From an uncultured Alphaproteobacteria bacterium (GTDB taxonomy: Bacteria > Pseudomonadota > Alphaproteobacteria > Rhizobiales > Beijerinckiaceae): DNA of 64,000 nt. The notes under the pieces are model-generated. The model was not told where the DNA came from. It did no database searches and worked only from the letters and a program-made list of their open reading frames with translations. Positions within the stretch are counted from its first letter, which is position 1; every line of letters begins with the position of its first letter. Below are positions 8,600-16,244 of the stretch, piece by piece. A program made the position numbers and the translations under genes. The stretch is from positions 1 through 64,000 of the forward strand of contig CALKHP010000042.1 in assembly GCA_937988775.1 (NCBI GenBank), written 5' to 3'.

Positions 8600-8842
8600 T
8601 CAGTCATCATTGCGCCAAGAGCCGCCAGCGTTCGTGTTCTGGTACCGCATGGCGTCCATATCGCCCCGCACCGTGTTGCCCACCGTCTCAAGGGTATCGT
8701 TGAGAACCGTGCAGCCGACATAGGCAGGAGAGCCTATCGGCAGCTTGGAGAGCCAATTGCGGACCTCACGGTGAAACGCTCCGATCACCGGAAGCATGCT
8801 CTCGGCATCGCTGGCGGTGAAGCCCCGCTTGGTGCGGCTCAT
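8600..8842 (-). CDS. small unknown protein, SOS-linked operon
   Basis: An 80-residue product that overlaps the 72-residue gene by four bases (8839-8842), so the two are translationally coupled. The sequence is helical and soluble (MSRTKRGFTASDAESMLPVI...). Because the first gene of this unit sits directly behind a perfect LexA box, this gene is likely DNA-damage inducible as well. Family unknown. Confidence 0.55.
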   Translation of the reverse strand: MSRTKRGFTASDAESMLPVIGAFHREVRNWLSKLPIGSPAYVGCTVLNDTLETVGNTVRGDMDAMRYQNTNAGGSWRNDD

Positions 8843-9057
8843 GGCTTGGGCTTCCTCAGGCGGAAGGGGAGCAGGCGGCCCCGCACATAGCCCCGCGACA
8901 CGCTGGCCTCAGTGCCTCGCGCAAGCTGGGTGAGATCATGGAGCAGGTTGCGGATGGCGAGACGCGCATCGCCGCCCGCCTCGGCTAGCACAAGGTCCAC
9001 CTCGGCTTCCGTTGCGTCGGCGGGAGGGTGGCTCTCAGGTTCGGCAGGGGTTGCCAT
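8839..9057 (-). CDS. small unknown protein directly behind a LexA box
   Basis: A 72-residue product with an N-terminal acidic/Pro segment (residues 1-25) followed by a helical part and a basic C-terminus ending in RLRKPKP. It starts 29 nt from a perfect alphaproteobacterial LexA site. Similar short proteins occur in rhizobial prophages, but I cannot assign a role. The Shine-Dalgarno sequence is weak (AGCGGA). It is the first gene of an inferred SOS-controlled operon with the 80-residue gene and perhaps those downstream. Confidence 0.55.
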   Translation of the reverse strand: MATPAEPESHPPADATEAEVDLVLAEAGGDARLAIRNLLHDLTQLARGTEASVSRGYVRGRLLPFRLRKPKP

Positions 9058-9085
9058 GGGGTCCGCTCGGGCTCCGTTTGTTTTG

Positions 9086-9100
9086 GAACAAAAAGAGAAC
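9086..9100 (-). promoter_or_regulatory. LexA (SOS) box
   Basis: The sequence is GAAC-AAAAAGA-GAAC on the plus strand, that is GTTC-N7-GTTC on the minus strand, a perfect match to the direct-repeat LexA site of alphaproteobacteria. It lies 29 nt upstream of the start at 9057. The AT-rich N7 is typical of known sites. The gene 120 nt away on the other strand (9210) could also be affected. Confidence 0.8.
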
Positions 9101-9209
9101 GATAAGCGGAGCCGAGAGTCAAGGGTTGGAATATTGAAGGTTCTCGGCGTGGGATTGCCTAGTTAGCTATTGTGTGGAAATGCTGACTGGGAACTTTGGT
9201 GGGGCTGAT

Positions 9210-9968
9210 ATGGCGATGGAATGGACCTGCGGCTTCTGCGACCGCACGCAAATCTCGTCTATCAACAGCGAAGACAAGCTAAACCATCGCCTTTCCATCG
9301 GAAGCACCAAGTTTGGCTACGTTGGCTTTCGTGCTTTTGGCAGGGCATGCCTCAATCCGAAGTGTCGTGAGGTCTCGTTTTCTGTAGAATTTACCTCTGG
9401 AGAGCCTGGAGCTAATGGCACTCTTGCCGCCAAACAGGTTCTAAACACTTGGCAGCTATTGCCCGAATCCTTGGCCAAACCGCAGCCTGATTACATTCCT
9501 AAGCCCCTTCGGGATGACTACTTCGAAGCCTGCCTTATCCGCGACAAGAGCCCAAAGGCGAGCGCTACATTGGCCCGCCGATGCCTGCAAGGGATGGTGC
9601 GCGACTTCTGCAAAATTTCCAAAGCTCGCCTAGTGGATGAAATCTCTGAATTGCGGCGTCGCCTTGATGCTGGCACCGCTCCGCAAGGAGTGAGCATCGA
9701 GAGCGTTGAGGCCATCGATAAGGTGCGTTCCATTGGGAATATTGGCGCCCACATGGAGAAGGACATCAACATCATTGTTGACGTCGACGAGGACGAGGCA
9801 CAGCTACTCGTTGAATTGATCGAGATGTTGTTTGCTGAGTGGTACGTTGCGAAACATAAACGTGAAGAACGTCTCCGACGCCTCTCGGAAACAGCAGCGG
9901 CAAAACAGGAAGCTCGGAGGGGTGTTGGCGAGCCAATGCGAGCGCTGCCTGCCCCCAGTAGCGACTAG
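9210..9968 (+). CDS. zinc-ribbon/DUF4145 domain protein
   Basis: A 252-residue product. I use ATG 9210 because GGTGGGG lies just upstream; GTG 9174 and ATG 9180 in the same frame are alternatives. Cys7/Cys10 and Cys47/Cys52 look like an N-terminal zinc ribbon. From about residue 105 the sequence matches the DUF4145 pattern as I recall it: a DYFEACLI...SPKASATLARRCLQ helix pair, then VRSIGNIGAHMEKD, then an acidic segment with LLVELIEMLF. DUF4145 proteins are often found near restriction systems and in prophages, where a role in phage defence is suspected but the mechanism is not known. This gene marks the right edge of the foreign-looking block. Confidence 0.7.
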   Translation: MAMEWTCGFCDRTQISSINSEDKLNHRLSIGSTKFGYVGFRAFGRACLNPKCREVSFSVEFTSGEPGANGTLAAKQVLNTWQLLPESLAKPQPDYIPKPLRDDYFEACLIRDKSPKASATLARRCLQGMVRDFCKISKARLVDEISELRRRLDAGTAPQGVSIESVEAIDKVRSIGNIGAHMEKDINIIVDVDEDEAQLLVELIEMLFAEWYVAKHKREERLRRLSETAAAKQEARRGVGEPMRALPAPSSD

Positions 9969-10361
9969 CAGCATCCTCGCAAATCCCGCTGCACATTTTC
10001 CAGCTTGCCAACTGTGACACGCGACTGATACACAGAGAGCAGTTGCCGCGCGAAATTCGTCAAGGATTTCAGTGGTGAATTGGTCGAACGCGCCAATCCT
10101 CTTCTGGGCACCACGACCCTCTCAAGGGTTGTTCCGCGAAAGACATCAGCGAAAGTCACGCCCTGAAAGCCCCCGCGCGATACGGGCGGGCGAGCCGATC
10201 CTCCTGTCGGTGTCGTCCTGTTCATGGCGCGACGCAAAGAGCCATCCGGGGACCGGCCCCAACAAAACATCCTCATGCGCCATCGGACTGAAGACGGACC
10301 TGCTATAGTGTGACGCCGGCCTTCCGGCCGCATTCTCAGGCGCTTGTTTCCGGGCGAGTTG
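9969..10361. other. intergenic region at the prophage/chromosome border
   Basis: This region of 393 nt has no supported gene; both open frames that cross it lack ribosome binding sites and recognisable domains. The short inverted repeat ATTGG/CCAAT near 10,076-10,094 does not form a tRNA. No tRNA 3' end or repeated att core could be matched within the window. The promoter of the MFS gene is probably near 10,290-10,340. Confidence 0.4.
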
Positions 10362-11903
10362 ATGACGACAATTGAAGATCGCGACGCCGCTGGCCGGCGC
10401 GGGCTGATTCTCGCCGCGCTGATGTGCACGATGATGCTGGCGGCGATGGACACCACCATCGTCGCCACCGCCATTCCGCAGATCGTCGCCGATCTTGGCG
10501 GTTTCCGGCTGTTCAGCTGGGTGTTCTCGATCTATCTGCTGGCGCAGACGGTGACCATTCCCGTCTACGGCAAGCTGTCGGATCTGTTCGGCCGCAAGCC
10601 CGTGCTCATCGTCGGCACGTTGATTTTCCTGGCCGGATCGGCGGCATCTTCGCTGTCATGGGACATGGTGTCGCTGATCGTGTTCCGCGGCGCGCAAGGG
10701 CTCGGCGCCGGGGCGATCATGGCCACGGTTTCGACGCTGGCGGGCGATCTCTATTCGGTGCGCGAGCGCGGCGCGGTGCAGGGCTGGCTATCGAGCGTCT
10801 GGGGCGTCGCCGCGATCGCCGGGCCGCTGCTCGGCGGCGCATTCGCCGAATATGTCTCGTGGCGCTGGATCTTCCTGGTCAACCTGCCGGTCGGCGCGCT
10901 GGCCCTGGTGTTGATCGCGACCTTCCTGCATGAGGATTTCGAGCACCGCCATCCGCGCATCGACTATCTCGGCGCGGCGCTGGTGCTGGCATCGGTCGGC
11001 ACGGTGACGTTCGGCCTGCTCCAGGGCGGCCAGGCCTGGCCGTGGCGCTCGCCGCAGAGTCTTGCCGTGTTCGCGCTCGCCATCGTGCTGCTGGCGGCGA
11101 CGGTTCGGGTCGAGCGCCGCGCCGCCGAGCCCGTCATACCGGGATGGTTGTGGCGGCGGCCGGTGCTGGCCGGGTCCAATCTCGCCGTGGTCGGCATGGG
11201 GCTGGTGATGATGGGGCCGAGTTCCTATCTCCCGACCTTCCTGCAATCGGTGCAGGGCCTCGGCGCGATCGTCGCCGGCATGGTGCTCGCCAGCATGAGC
11301 CTCGGCTGGCCGGCGGCCTCGGCCTTGTCCGGCCGCCTGTATATGCGCATCGGCTTCCGCGACACCGCCCTGATCGGCGCGGTGCTGATGCTCGTTGCCT
11401 CGAGCGCCTTCCTGCTCATGCCGCGCCCGCAGCCGGTCTCGGCGGTGGTGCTGGATCAGGTCGTGCTCGGCGCCGGCTTCGGCTTGCTGTCGACCGCGTT
11501 GCTGGTCGGCGTGCAGTCGACGGTCGGCTGGGAGCGGCGCGGCGTCGTCACCGGCGCCAACATGTTCTCGCGCTATCTCGGCCAGAGCCTCGGCGCGGCG
11601 CTGTTCGGGGCCGTCTTCAACGCGGCCGTGGCCGAGCGCCTCGCCGAGGCGCCCGCGGCCATTGCCGGGCGGCTGCCGCAAGGCGTCAATGATGTCATCG
11701 GCGCGCTCAATGACAGCGCGACGGGAGCGCCGGCTCAGGCCTATCTGCGTGATGCGATCGAGCTTGCGACGCGTCACCTGTTTGTCGGCATGGCGCTGAT
11801 CAGTGCGCTGGTCTTCCTGGTGCTGCTTGTCGTGCCCAGGCACTTTCCGGAACTGCCGCAGCCCGGCGTCGAACCCGGCCAGGCCCGTCTCGACCGGGGC
11901 TGA
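10362..11903 (+). CDS. MFS transporter, DHA2 (EmrB/QacA) family
   Basis: A 513-residue inner-membrane drug/proton antiporter of the 14-helix type. The DHA2 signature is clear: LAAMDTTIVATAIPQIVADL in helix 1, then YGKLSDLFGRKPVL between helices 2 and 3, and GPLLGGAFAEYVSWRWIFLVN around helix 5. I start at ATG 10362 (MTTIEDRDAAGRR); the frame extends to 10344. It faces the catabolic cluster but has no dyad of the TTGTCSGACAA type in front of it, so its link to the cluster (for example, export of a toxic substrate or intermediate) is only positional. Confidence 0.88.
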   Translation: MTTIEDRDAAGRRGLILAALMCTMMLAAMDTTIVATAIPQIVADLGGFRLFSWVFSIYLLAQTVTIPVYGKLSDLFGRKPVLIVGTLIFLAGSAASSLSWDMVSLIVFRGAQGLGAGAIMATVSTLAGDLYSVRERGAVQGWLSSVWGVAAIAGPLLGGAFAEYVSWRWIFLVNLPVGALALVLIATFLHEDFEHRHPRIDYLGAALVLASVGTVTFGLLQGGQAWPWRSPQSLAVFALAIVLLAATVRVERRAAEPVIPGWLWRRPVLAGSNLAVVGMGLVMMGPSSYLPTFLQSVQGLGAIVAGMVLASMSLGWPAASALSGRLYMRIGFRDTALIGAVLMLVASSAFLLMPRPQPVSAVVLDQVVLGAGFGLLSTALLVGVQSTVGWERRGVVTGANMFSRYLGQSLGAALFGAVFNAAVAERLAEAPAAIAGRLPQGVNDVIGALNDSATGAPAQAYLRDAIELATRHLFVGMALISALVFLVLLVVPRHFPELPQPGVEPGQARLDRG

Positions 11904-12282
11904 GGTCGAAGGCGCGTCCGGATGTCGTGCCGGCTTCCGGATTGCCGTGGAGCCGGCCGTTGCCCGGCATCCCGACATCGCGCGGTTCGTGAAGCGCGCC
12001 ACCGGGGGCCGCTCATCCCGGCCTATGCTCGCGCCGTGGCCCCGATGGCAGCTTTGTCGTCCGATAATTGTATAGTCGGACAATTGGATGGTGTAGCTGG
12101 CGGAAGAACAGGCCGCAGAAGAGCAGATCGCCGAAGAACGGCTTGCGCGGGAAGAGGGCGACCTCTCCCTTTCCGGCCCCGATGCCGATGCCGGCGCGGC
12201 GATCCTGCCCGGCAATCCGCCGCGACGCCAAGCCGGCGCCACGGCGCTTCGCGACCGTGACGCGTGCTTCGCAAGCCTTGTC
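11904..12282. other. intergenic region between convergent genes, with an orphan operator
   Basis: There is no supported gene in these 379 nt between the MFS stop and the stop of the enoyl-CoA hydratase gene. It contains one copy of the cluster dyad (12073-12083) and, around it, GTCCGA (12059-12064) facing TCGGAC (12076-12081). A Glu-rich open stretch around 12,090-12,160 on the plus strand has no start codon or ribosome binding site. This may be the relic of a gene that was once controlled by the dyad. Confidence 0.4.
12073..12083. promoter_or_regulatory. candidate GntR operator, orphan copy
   Basis: The sequence TAGTCGGACAA differs at one position from the cluster consensus TTGTCSGACAA. It lies between two convergent gene ends, where no promoter is expected, so it may be a remnant or a decoy site. 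Confidence 0.4.
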
Positions 12283-13098
12283 TTATGCGCCTGCCTTGTC
12301 CCGTGGCGAACGAAAGCGCGGCGGCCTGCCTTCCTTGAAGGCGAGCAGGCCCTCGGTCGCATCCGGATGCGTGGTGGCATAGTGGTGGACATAGGTCAGT
12401 TCGAGTTCGAGGCCGTTATGCAGCGCGCCCTTGAGCCCCTCATTGATCAGGTATTTGGCGCCGCTGCGCCCGGCATGGCTCTTTTGCAGCAGGCTCGCGA
12501 TCAGCCGCTCGAGCGTGGCCGGCAGGTCTCCCGCCGGCGCGCAGATGCTCGCCAGGCCGATATCGCGCGCCTCTTGCCCCGAGATGAAGCGGCCGGTCAG
12601 GATCAGCTCCTTGGCGCGCAGCGTGCCGATCGCCCGTGGCAGGCGCTGGCTGCCGCCGGCGCCGGGCAACTGGCCGAAATTCAGGTGGCCGTCGGCGATG
12701 CGCGCCTCTTCGGCCACCACCACCACGTCACAGGCCAGGATCAGTTCGAGCCCGCCCGCGACACACACGCCATTGACGGCAGCGATCACGATGCGCGTGG
12801 AGCGCTCCAGCCTGTCGAGCAGCGTGTAGAGGTCGCGCAGGAAGTCGTGGAACTGCGCCGGCGCGGCGTAAAGCCCGATATATTTGTCGAGATCGCCGCC
12901 GGCGGAGAAGGCGCTGCCCCGGCCGCTGATCACCACGATCTCGATTTCGGCATCGGCCTCGATGATGTCGAGCGCGGCCAGGAGTTCCTTCACGGTGCCC
13001 CAGTCGAGCGGGTTCATCTTCGCGGGCCGGTTGAGATAAAGCGTCGCGACCGCGCCGGCGCGCTCGAGCTCGATATTCCGGAACTGTCCTGCTTTCAC
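12283..13098 (-). CDS. enoyl-CoA hydratase/isomerase family protein
   Basis: A 271-residue crotonase-fold protein. It shows the oxyanion-hole segments SGRGSAFSAGGDL (about residues 58-70) and NGVCVAGGLELILACD (about 109-124), and GQLPGAGGSQRLPRAIG after that. The first catalytic glutamate of classical hydratases is present (Glu118), but the second, normally in a PE-x-x-LG context, is replaced by His138 (GHLNFG). Classical hydration needs both acids, so this protein may be an isomerase, a C-C hydrolase or a hydratase with altered chemistry. It is divergently transcribed from the GntR regulator, with one operator copy between them. Confidence 0.85.
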   Translation of the reverse strand: MKAGQFRNIELERAGAVATLYLNRPAKMNPLDWGTVKELLAALDIIEADAEIEIVVISGRGSAFSAGGDLDKYIGLYAAPAQFHDFLRDLYTLLDRLERSTRIVIAAVNGVCVAGGLELILACDVVVVAEEARIADGHLNFGQLPGAGGSQRLPRAIGTLRAKELILTGRFISGQEARDIGLASICAPAGDLPATLERLIASLLQKSHAGRSGAKYLINEGLKGALHNGLELELTYVHHYATTHPDATEGLLAFKEGRPPRFRSPRDKAGA

Positions 13099-13143
13099 GC
13101 TCTTCTCCCGGTTTCATGCCGCAGTCAGCCTGAGAAAGCCGGA

Positions 13144-13154
13144 TTGTCGGACAC
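13144..13154. promoter_or_regulatory. candidate GntR operator in the echA-gntR intergenic region
   Basis: TTGTCGGACAC differs at one position from the consensus TTGTCSGACAA. It lies 46 nt upstream of the hydratase start and 249 nt upstream of the regulator start, so it could control both and allow autoregulation. Confidence 0.6.
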
Positions 13155-13402
13155 AAATATCTAAACTAAGATCGGCGCTGAAGGCAAGGTTCTGCCCCGG
13201 GGCCCGTCGGCCGGGGTGGCGTTATGATCGACGATCGGGGGCATCATGGCGGCGGGGCCTTTCGTCCCGGTAGGCAGGCCGGCAGGAGTAGCGCGAATCC
13301 ACCGTAAAGCAGTAAGGTGGCATTGGATCGGCGATTACAAAATGATAGGTGCAGGCGCGGGGCTGGCCGCGCCGCAATCGGGCGCGCAGAGGGATTGGGT
13401 TT

Positions 13403-14131
13403 TTGGGCGAGCAGAAATTCGACAAGATCGACTCCGTGCCGGTTTACCGCCTGGTCTACGATTCCATCGAGCGCCAGATTCTGGCTGGGCAATTGCGCAA
13501 CGGCGACCTGCTCCCGACCGAGACCAGGCTTGCCGAGCAGTTCGGCGTCAATCGCTCGAGCGTGCGCGAAGGCATCCGCCTGCTCGAGCAGAGCGGCTTC
13601 GTCGAACGCAAGACGGGAAAGCGCCTTCAGGTCGCCATTCCGCATTTCGTCGATGTCGCCTCGGATGTCAGCCGCGCCCTGAAACTGCACAAGGTGACGT
13701 TCCGCGAATTGTGGGAAGCCTCGCTGGCGATCGAGCCGGTGGTGACGCGCTATGCGGCCGAGCGCATCACCTCGGACGAAATCCAGGAATTGCGCCGCAA
13801 CATCGAGCAGATGGACAAGGCCGCCAGCGTCAACCGGGTTGTCGAACTCGATATCGAGTTCCACAACATGCTGGCCCAGGCCGCGCGCAACCGCGCGCTC
13901 ATCCTGGCGCGCGAGCCGATCAGCCTGCTGTTCATGCCGGCCGGGCGCGCCATCCTGCCCAAGCTCAAGACGCAGCAGCGCATCATCGACGCGCATCGCG
14001 CCATCCTGCAGGCGATCGAGGGCCGGGATATCGCCGGCTCGGAATCCTGGATGGCGCGCCATATCGAGGATTTCCGCCGCGGCTACGAGCGCACCGGCCT
14101 CAGCATGGATGAGCCGCTGCCGAACGCCTGA
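13403..14131 (+). CDS. GntR-family regulator, FadR/FCD type
   Basis: A 242-residue regulator. The open frame runs back to 13349, but TTG 13403 follows AGAGGG at 13388-13393 at good spacing and places the N-terminus (MGEQKFDKIDSVPVYRLVYD) as in FadR-type proteins. The winged helix-turn-helix is clear: GQLRNGDLLPTETRLAEQFG followed by NRSSVREGIRLLEQSGFVER. The C-terminal part is an all-helical FCD ligand domain with Asp/His residues (LDIEFHNMLAQAA, IDAHRAILQAI) that usually hold a metal and an acid or acyl-CoA effector. Its position inside the cluster and the matching dyads make it the likely regulator of the whole catabolic set; the effector is unknown. Confidence 0.85.
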   Translation: MGEQKFDKIDSVPVYRLVYDSIERQILAGQLRNGDLLPTETRLAEQFGVNRSSVREGIRLLEQSGFVERKTGKRLQVAIPHFVDVASDVSRALKLHKVTFRELWEASLAIEPVVTRYAAERITSDEIQELRRNIEQMDKAASVNRVVELDIEFHNMLAQAARNRALILAREPISLLFMPAGRAILPKLKTQQRIIDAHRAILQAIEGRDIAGSESWMARHIEDFRRGYERTGLSMDEPLPNA

Positions 14132-14323
14132 ACGGCGCGGCCGCCCGCGCCCGGCACGCAAGTCGCGCACCCGGCCGGGTTCGCGCCGGTCAAGCTGGTT
14201 GATCGGCAAGCTGATCGGCACCCATTTCGTCCGGCCCATCGACGAGGCGCGCTCAGCCTCCGGCAAGACCGCAATCGCCGTTGATGCCGCCGCAACCGGT
14301 CCGCGCGGCCAAGCAAACGTTCA

Positions 14324-14334
14324 ATGTCCGACAA
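14324..14334. promoter_or_regulatory. candidate GntR operator 1 before the thiolase-like operon
   Basis: ATGTCCGACAA differs at one position from TTGTCSGACAA. It is in the 458-nt gap between the regulator and the thiolase-like gene. Confidence 0.55.
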
Positions 14335-14512
14335 TACAACAATTATGCGGCGATGTGGCAAACGTCGCCATGGCTGGCAATGGCGCATGGCCCGTCGCCA
14401 TAACTGATAAACCATAGCCTTATCAAGTGATTATAGCAGGCGCCTGTCCGGCCTCGCCGCGAATTTGGCGGCGGCGCGCCGGCCGCGTGGCCATTTGACA
14501 AATGATGTCGGC

Positions 14513-14523
14513 TTGTCGGATAA
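14513..14523. promoter_or_regulatory. candidate GntR operator 2 before the thiolase-like operon
   Basis: TTGTCGGATAA differs at one position from TTGTCSGACAA and lies 66 nt upstream of ATG 14590. With the copy at 14324-14334 it gives two sites 189 nt apart in one promoter region. Apart from these sites the gap 14132-14589 holds no supported gene. Confidence 0.6.
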
Positions 14524-14589
14524 CGGTGGCGATCAGGCGGCAGGCATATCGAACGATAGCGATATCCGGCGCCGAGAGTGGGAACAATC

Positions 14590-15768
14590 ATGGCAACGGC
14601 TCGCAGATCAGCCTTCGCGCTGAGAGACAAATACGCCATCGTCGGCGTGGGCACGACCGATTACAGCGCCAATTCGGGCCGCACCGTCAGGTCCCTCGCC
14701 ATTGAAGCCAGCGCCAATGCGATCGCCGATGCGGGCTTGAAGCCGGCCGATATCGACGGGCTGGTCAGCTACAATTTCAACGATTCCGTCCCGGCCATCG
14801 CCGTGGCGACCGGCCTCGGCATCCCCGATGCCGGCTATGCCGTCGATTTCCTGGCCGGCGGCAATGCCGCCAACCTGATCGTGCTCTCGGCGGTGGCCGC
14901 GATCGAGGCCGGCCTCGCCGATACGGTGGTGTGCTATCGCGCCATGAACGGGCGCTCCGGCTTCCGCCTCGGCGGCGGGCGCGAGATGGCGGCGGCCGGG
15001 CCGACGCAATACACCGCGCCGTTCGGCTGGATCACCTATCCCCAGGCGATGGCGATGTGGTGCCGGCGCTACATGATCAAATACGGCCTGACGCCGGAGC
15101 AGCTCGGCGAGGTCGCCGTCACCTTCCGCGACAACGCGCGCGACAACCCGCGCGCCATGCAGCGCAAGCCGTTGACCATGGCGGATTACCTCGCCTCGCG
15201 CATGATCGTCGATCCGTTCCGGCTCTACGATATCTGCCTGGAGACGGACGGCGCCTGTGCCGTCGTCGTCACCACGGCAGAGCGCGCCAGGGACATGCGA
15301 CAGAAGCCGGTCTACATCATGGGCGGCGCCTATGGCGGCGGGCCGAACCAGGGCGACGACCTGTTCGACTGCATACGCTGGCCGGATCATGCGATGAATT
15401 ACAGCCATTATATCGCCGACGACCTGTGGCGCAGCGCCGGCATCGGCCCCAAGGATATCGACGTCGCCGAAATCTACGACTGCTTCACCTATTCCATCGT
15501 CATGCAGCTGGAAGGGCTTGGCCTGTGCGGCCTCGGCGAAGCCGGCGCCTTCATCCAGGACGGCAATATCCGCCGTGGCGGCAAGCTGCCGGTGAACACG
15601 CATGGCGGGCTGCTGTCCGAGGGCTACATCCACGGCTTCAACCATGTCGTCGAGGCCGTCGAGCAGTTGCGCGGCCAGTCCGGCAGCCGCCAGGTCGCCA
15701 ATGCCGAGATCGCCCTGACCACGGCCGGCGCGATGACCTGCGGCAGCGCCATGATCCTGAGGAAGTAA
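14590..15768 (+). CDS. thiolase-like protein (lipid-transfer/Ltp2-type, probable retro-aldolase or lyase)
   Basis: A 392-residue thiolase-fold protein; ATG 14590 is chosen over GTG 14578. It begins with IVGVGTTDYSANSGRTVRSLAIEA, typical of SCP-x/lipid-transfer thiolases. At the place of the catalytic Cys of true thiolases the sequence reads FLAGGNAANLIVL, so the nucleophile is absent. The later segments VAEIYDCFTYSIV, NTHGGLLSEGYIHG and TCGSAMIL are as in Ltp2-like proteins. Known Ltp2-DUF35 pairs cleave steroid side chains by a retro-aldol reaction rather than thiolysis. The gene is followed three bases later by a DUF35 gene, which supports that reading. The substrate here is unknown. Confidence 0.82.
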   Translation: MATARRSAFALRDKYAIVGVGTTDYSANSGRTVRSLAIEASANAIADAGLKPADIDGLVSYNFNDSVPAIAVATGLGIPDAGYAVDFLAGGNAANLIVLSAVAAIEAGLADTVVCYRAMNGRSGFRLGGGREMAAAGPTQYTAPFGWITYPQAMAMWCRRYMIKYGLTPEQLGEVAVTFRDNARDNPRAMQRKPLTMADYLASRMIVDPFRLYDICLETDGACAVVVTTAERARDMRQKPVYIMGGAYGGGPNQGDDLFDCIRWPDHAMNYSHYIADDLWRSAGIGPKDIDVAEIYDCFTYSIVMQLEGLGLCGLGEAGAFIQDGNIRRGGKLPVNTHGGLLSEGYIHGFNHVVEAVEQLRGQSGSRQVANAEIALTTAGAMTCGSAMILRK

Positions 15769-15771
15769 GCG

Positions 15772-16209
15772 ATGTCGACCGAAGCTGCCACCGAAGCTGC
15801 CTTGGCGAAGCCTGTGCCGTTGCCGGATGCCGATTCGGCGCCGTTCTGGCATGGCTGCCGGCAGGACAAGCTCATGATCCAGCGTTGCCGCTCGTGCCGG
15901 AGCTTCCAGTTCCCGCCGAGCAGCGTGTGCGCGCAATGCGGTTCGGACCAGATCGAATGGGTGCAAGCCTCCGGCAAGGGCAAGGTGTTCAGCTGGATCG
16001 TCGTGGTCCATCCGGTGCCCAAACCCGTCTATGCCGCCGACGTGCCCTATGTCGTCGCGCTCGTCGAACTTGACGAGGGCGTGCGCATGCCGACCAATAT
16101 CGTCGGCTGCGACAGCAGCGCGATCGTCGCCGACATGCCGGTGGAAGTGGTGTTCAAGCGCGTCAGCGAAGAGCTTGTCCTGCCGCTGTTCCAACCGGCC
16201 GGCGCGTGA
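15772..16209 (+). CDS. DUF35 zinc-ribbon/OB-fold protein (thiolase partner)
   Basis: A 145-residue protein. Cys39, Cys42, Cys53 and Cys56 form a rubredoxin-like zinc ribbon, followed by an OB-fold (GKGKVFSWIVVVHPV ... VPYVVALVELDEGVRMPTNIVG). DUF35 proteins form heterocomplexes with thiolase-like or HMG-CoA synthase-like enzymes and complete their acyl-CoA site. It begins three nt after the thiolase-like stop, so the two products very likely form one complex. Confidence 0.85.
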   Translation: MSTEAATEAALAKPVPLPDADSAPFWHGCRQDKLMIQRCRSCRSFQFPPSSVCAQCGSDQIEWVQASGKGKVFSWIVVVHPVPKPVYAADVPYVVALVELDEGVRMPTNIVGCDSSAIVADMPVEVVFKRVSEELVLPLFQPAGA

Positions 16210-16244
16210 GCCGGGCGCGGCCGAGCCTTTGAGGGCGAAGGGCA

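Noticed and set aside
10072..10120. Possible tRNA 3' end (GAATTGGTCGAAC...CCAATCC...GGGCACCA)
   Set aside because: The T-loop would be nine nt, and no matching acceptor 5' half or anticodon arm exists upstream.
12090..12260. Glu-rich open stretch on the plus strand after the orphan operator
   Set aside because: It has an in-frame stop directly before it, no start codon or ribosome binding site, and no recognisable domain.
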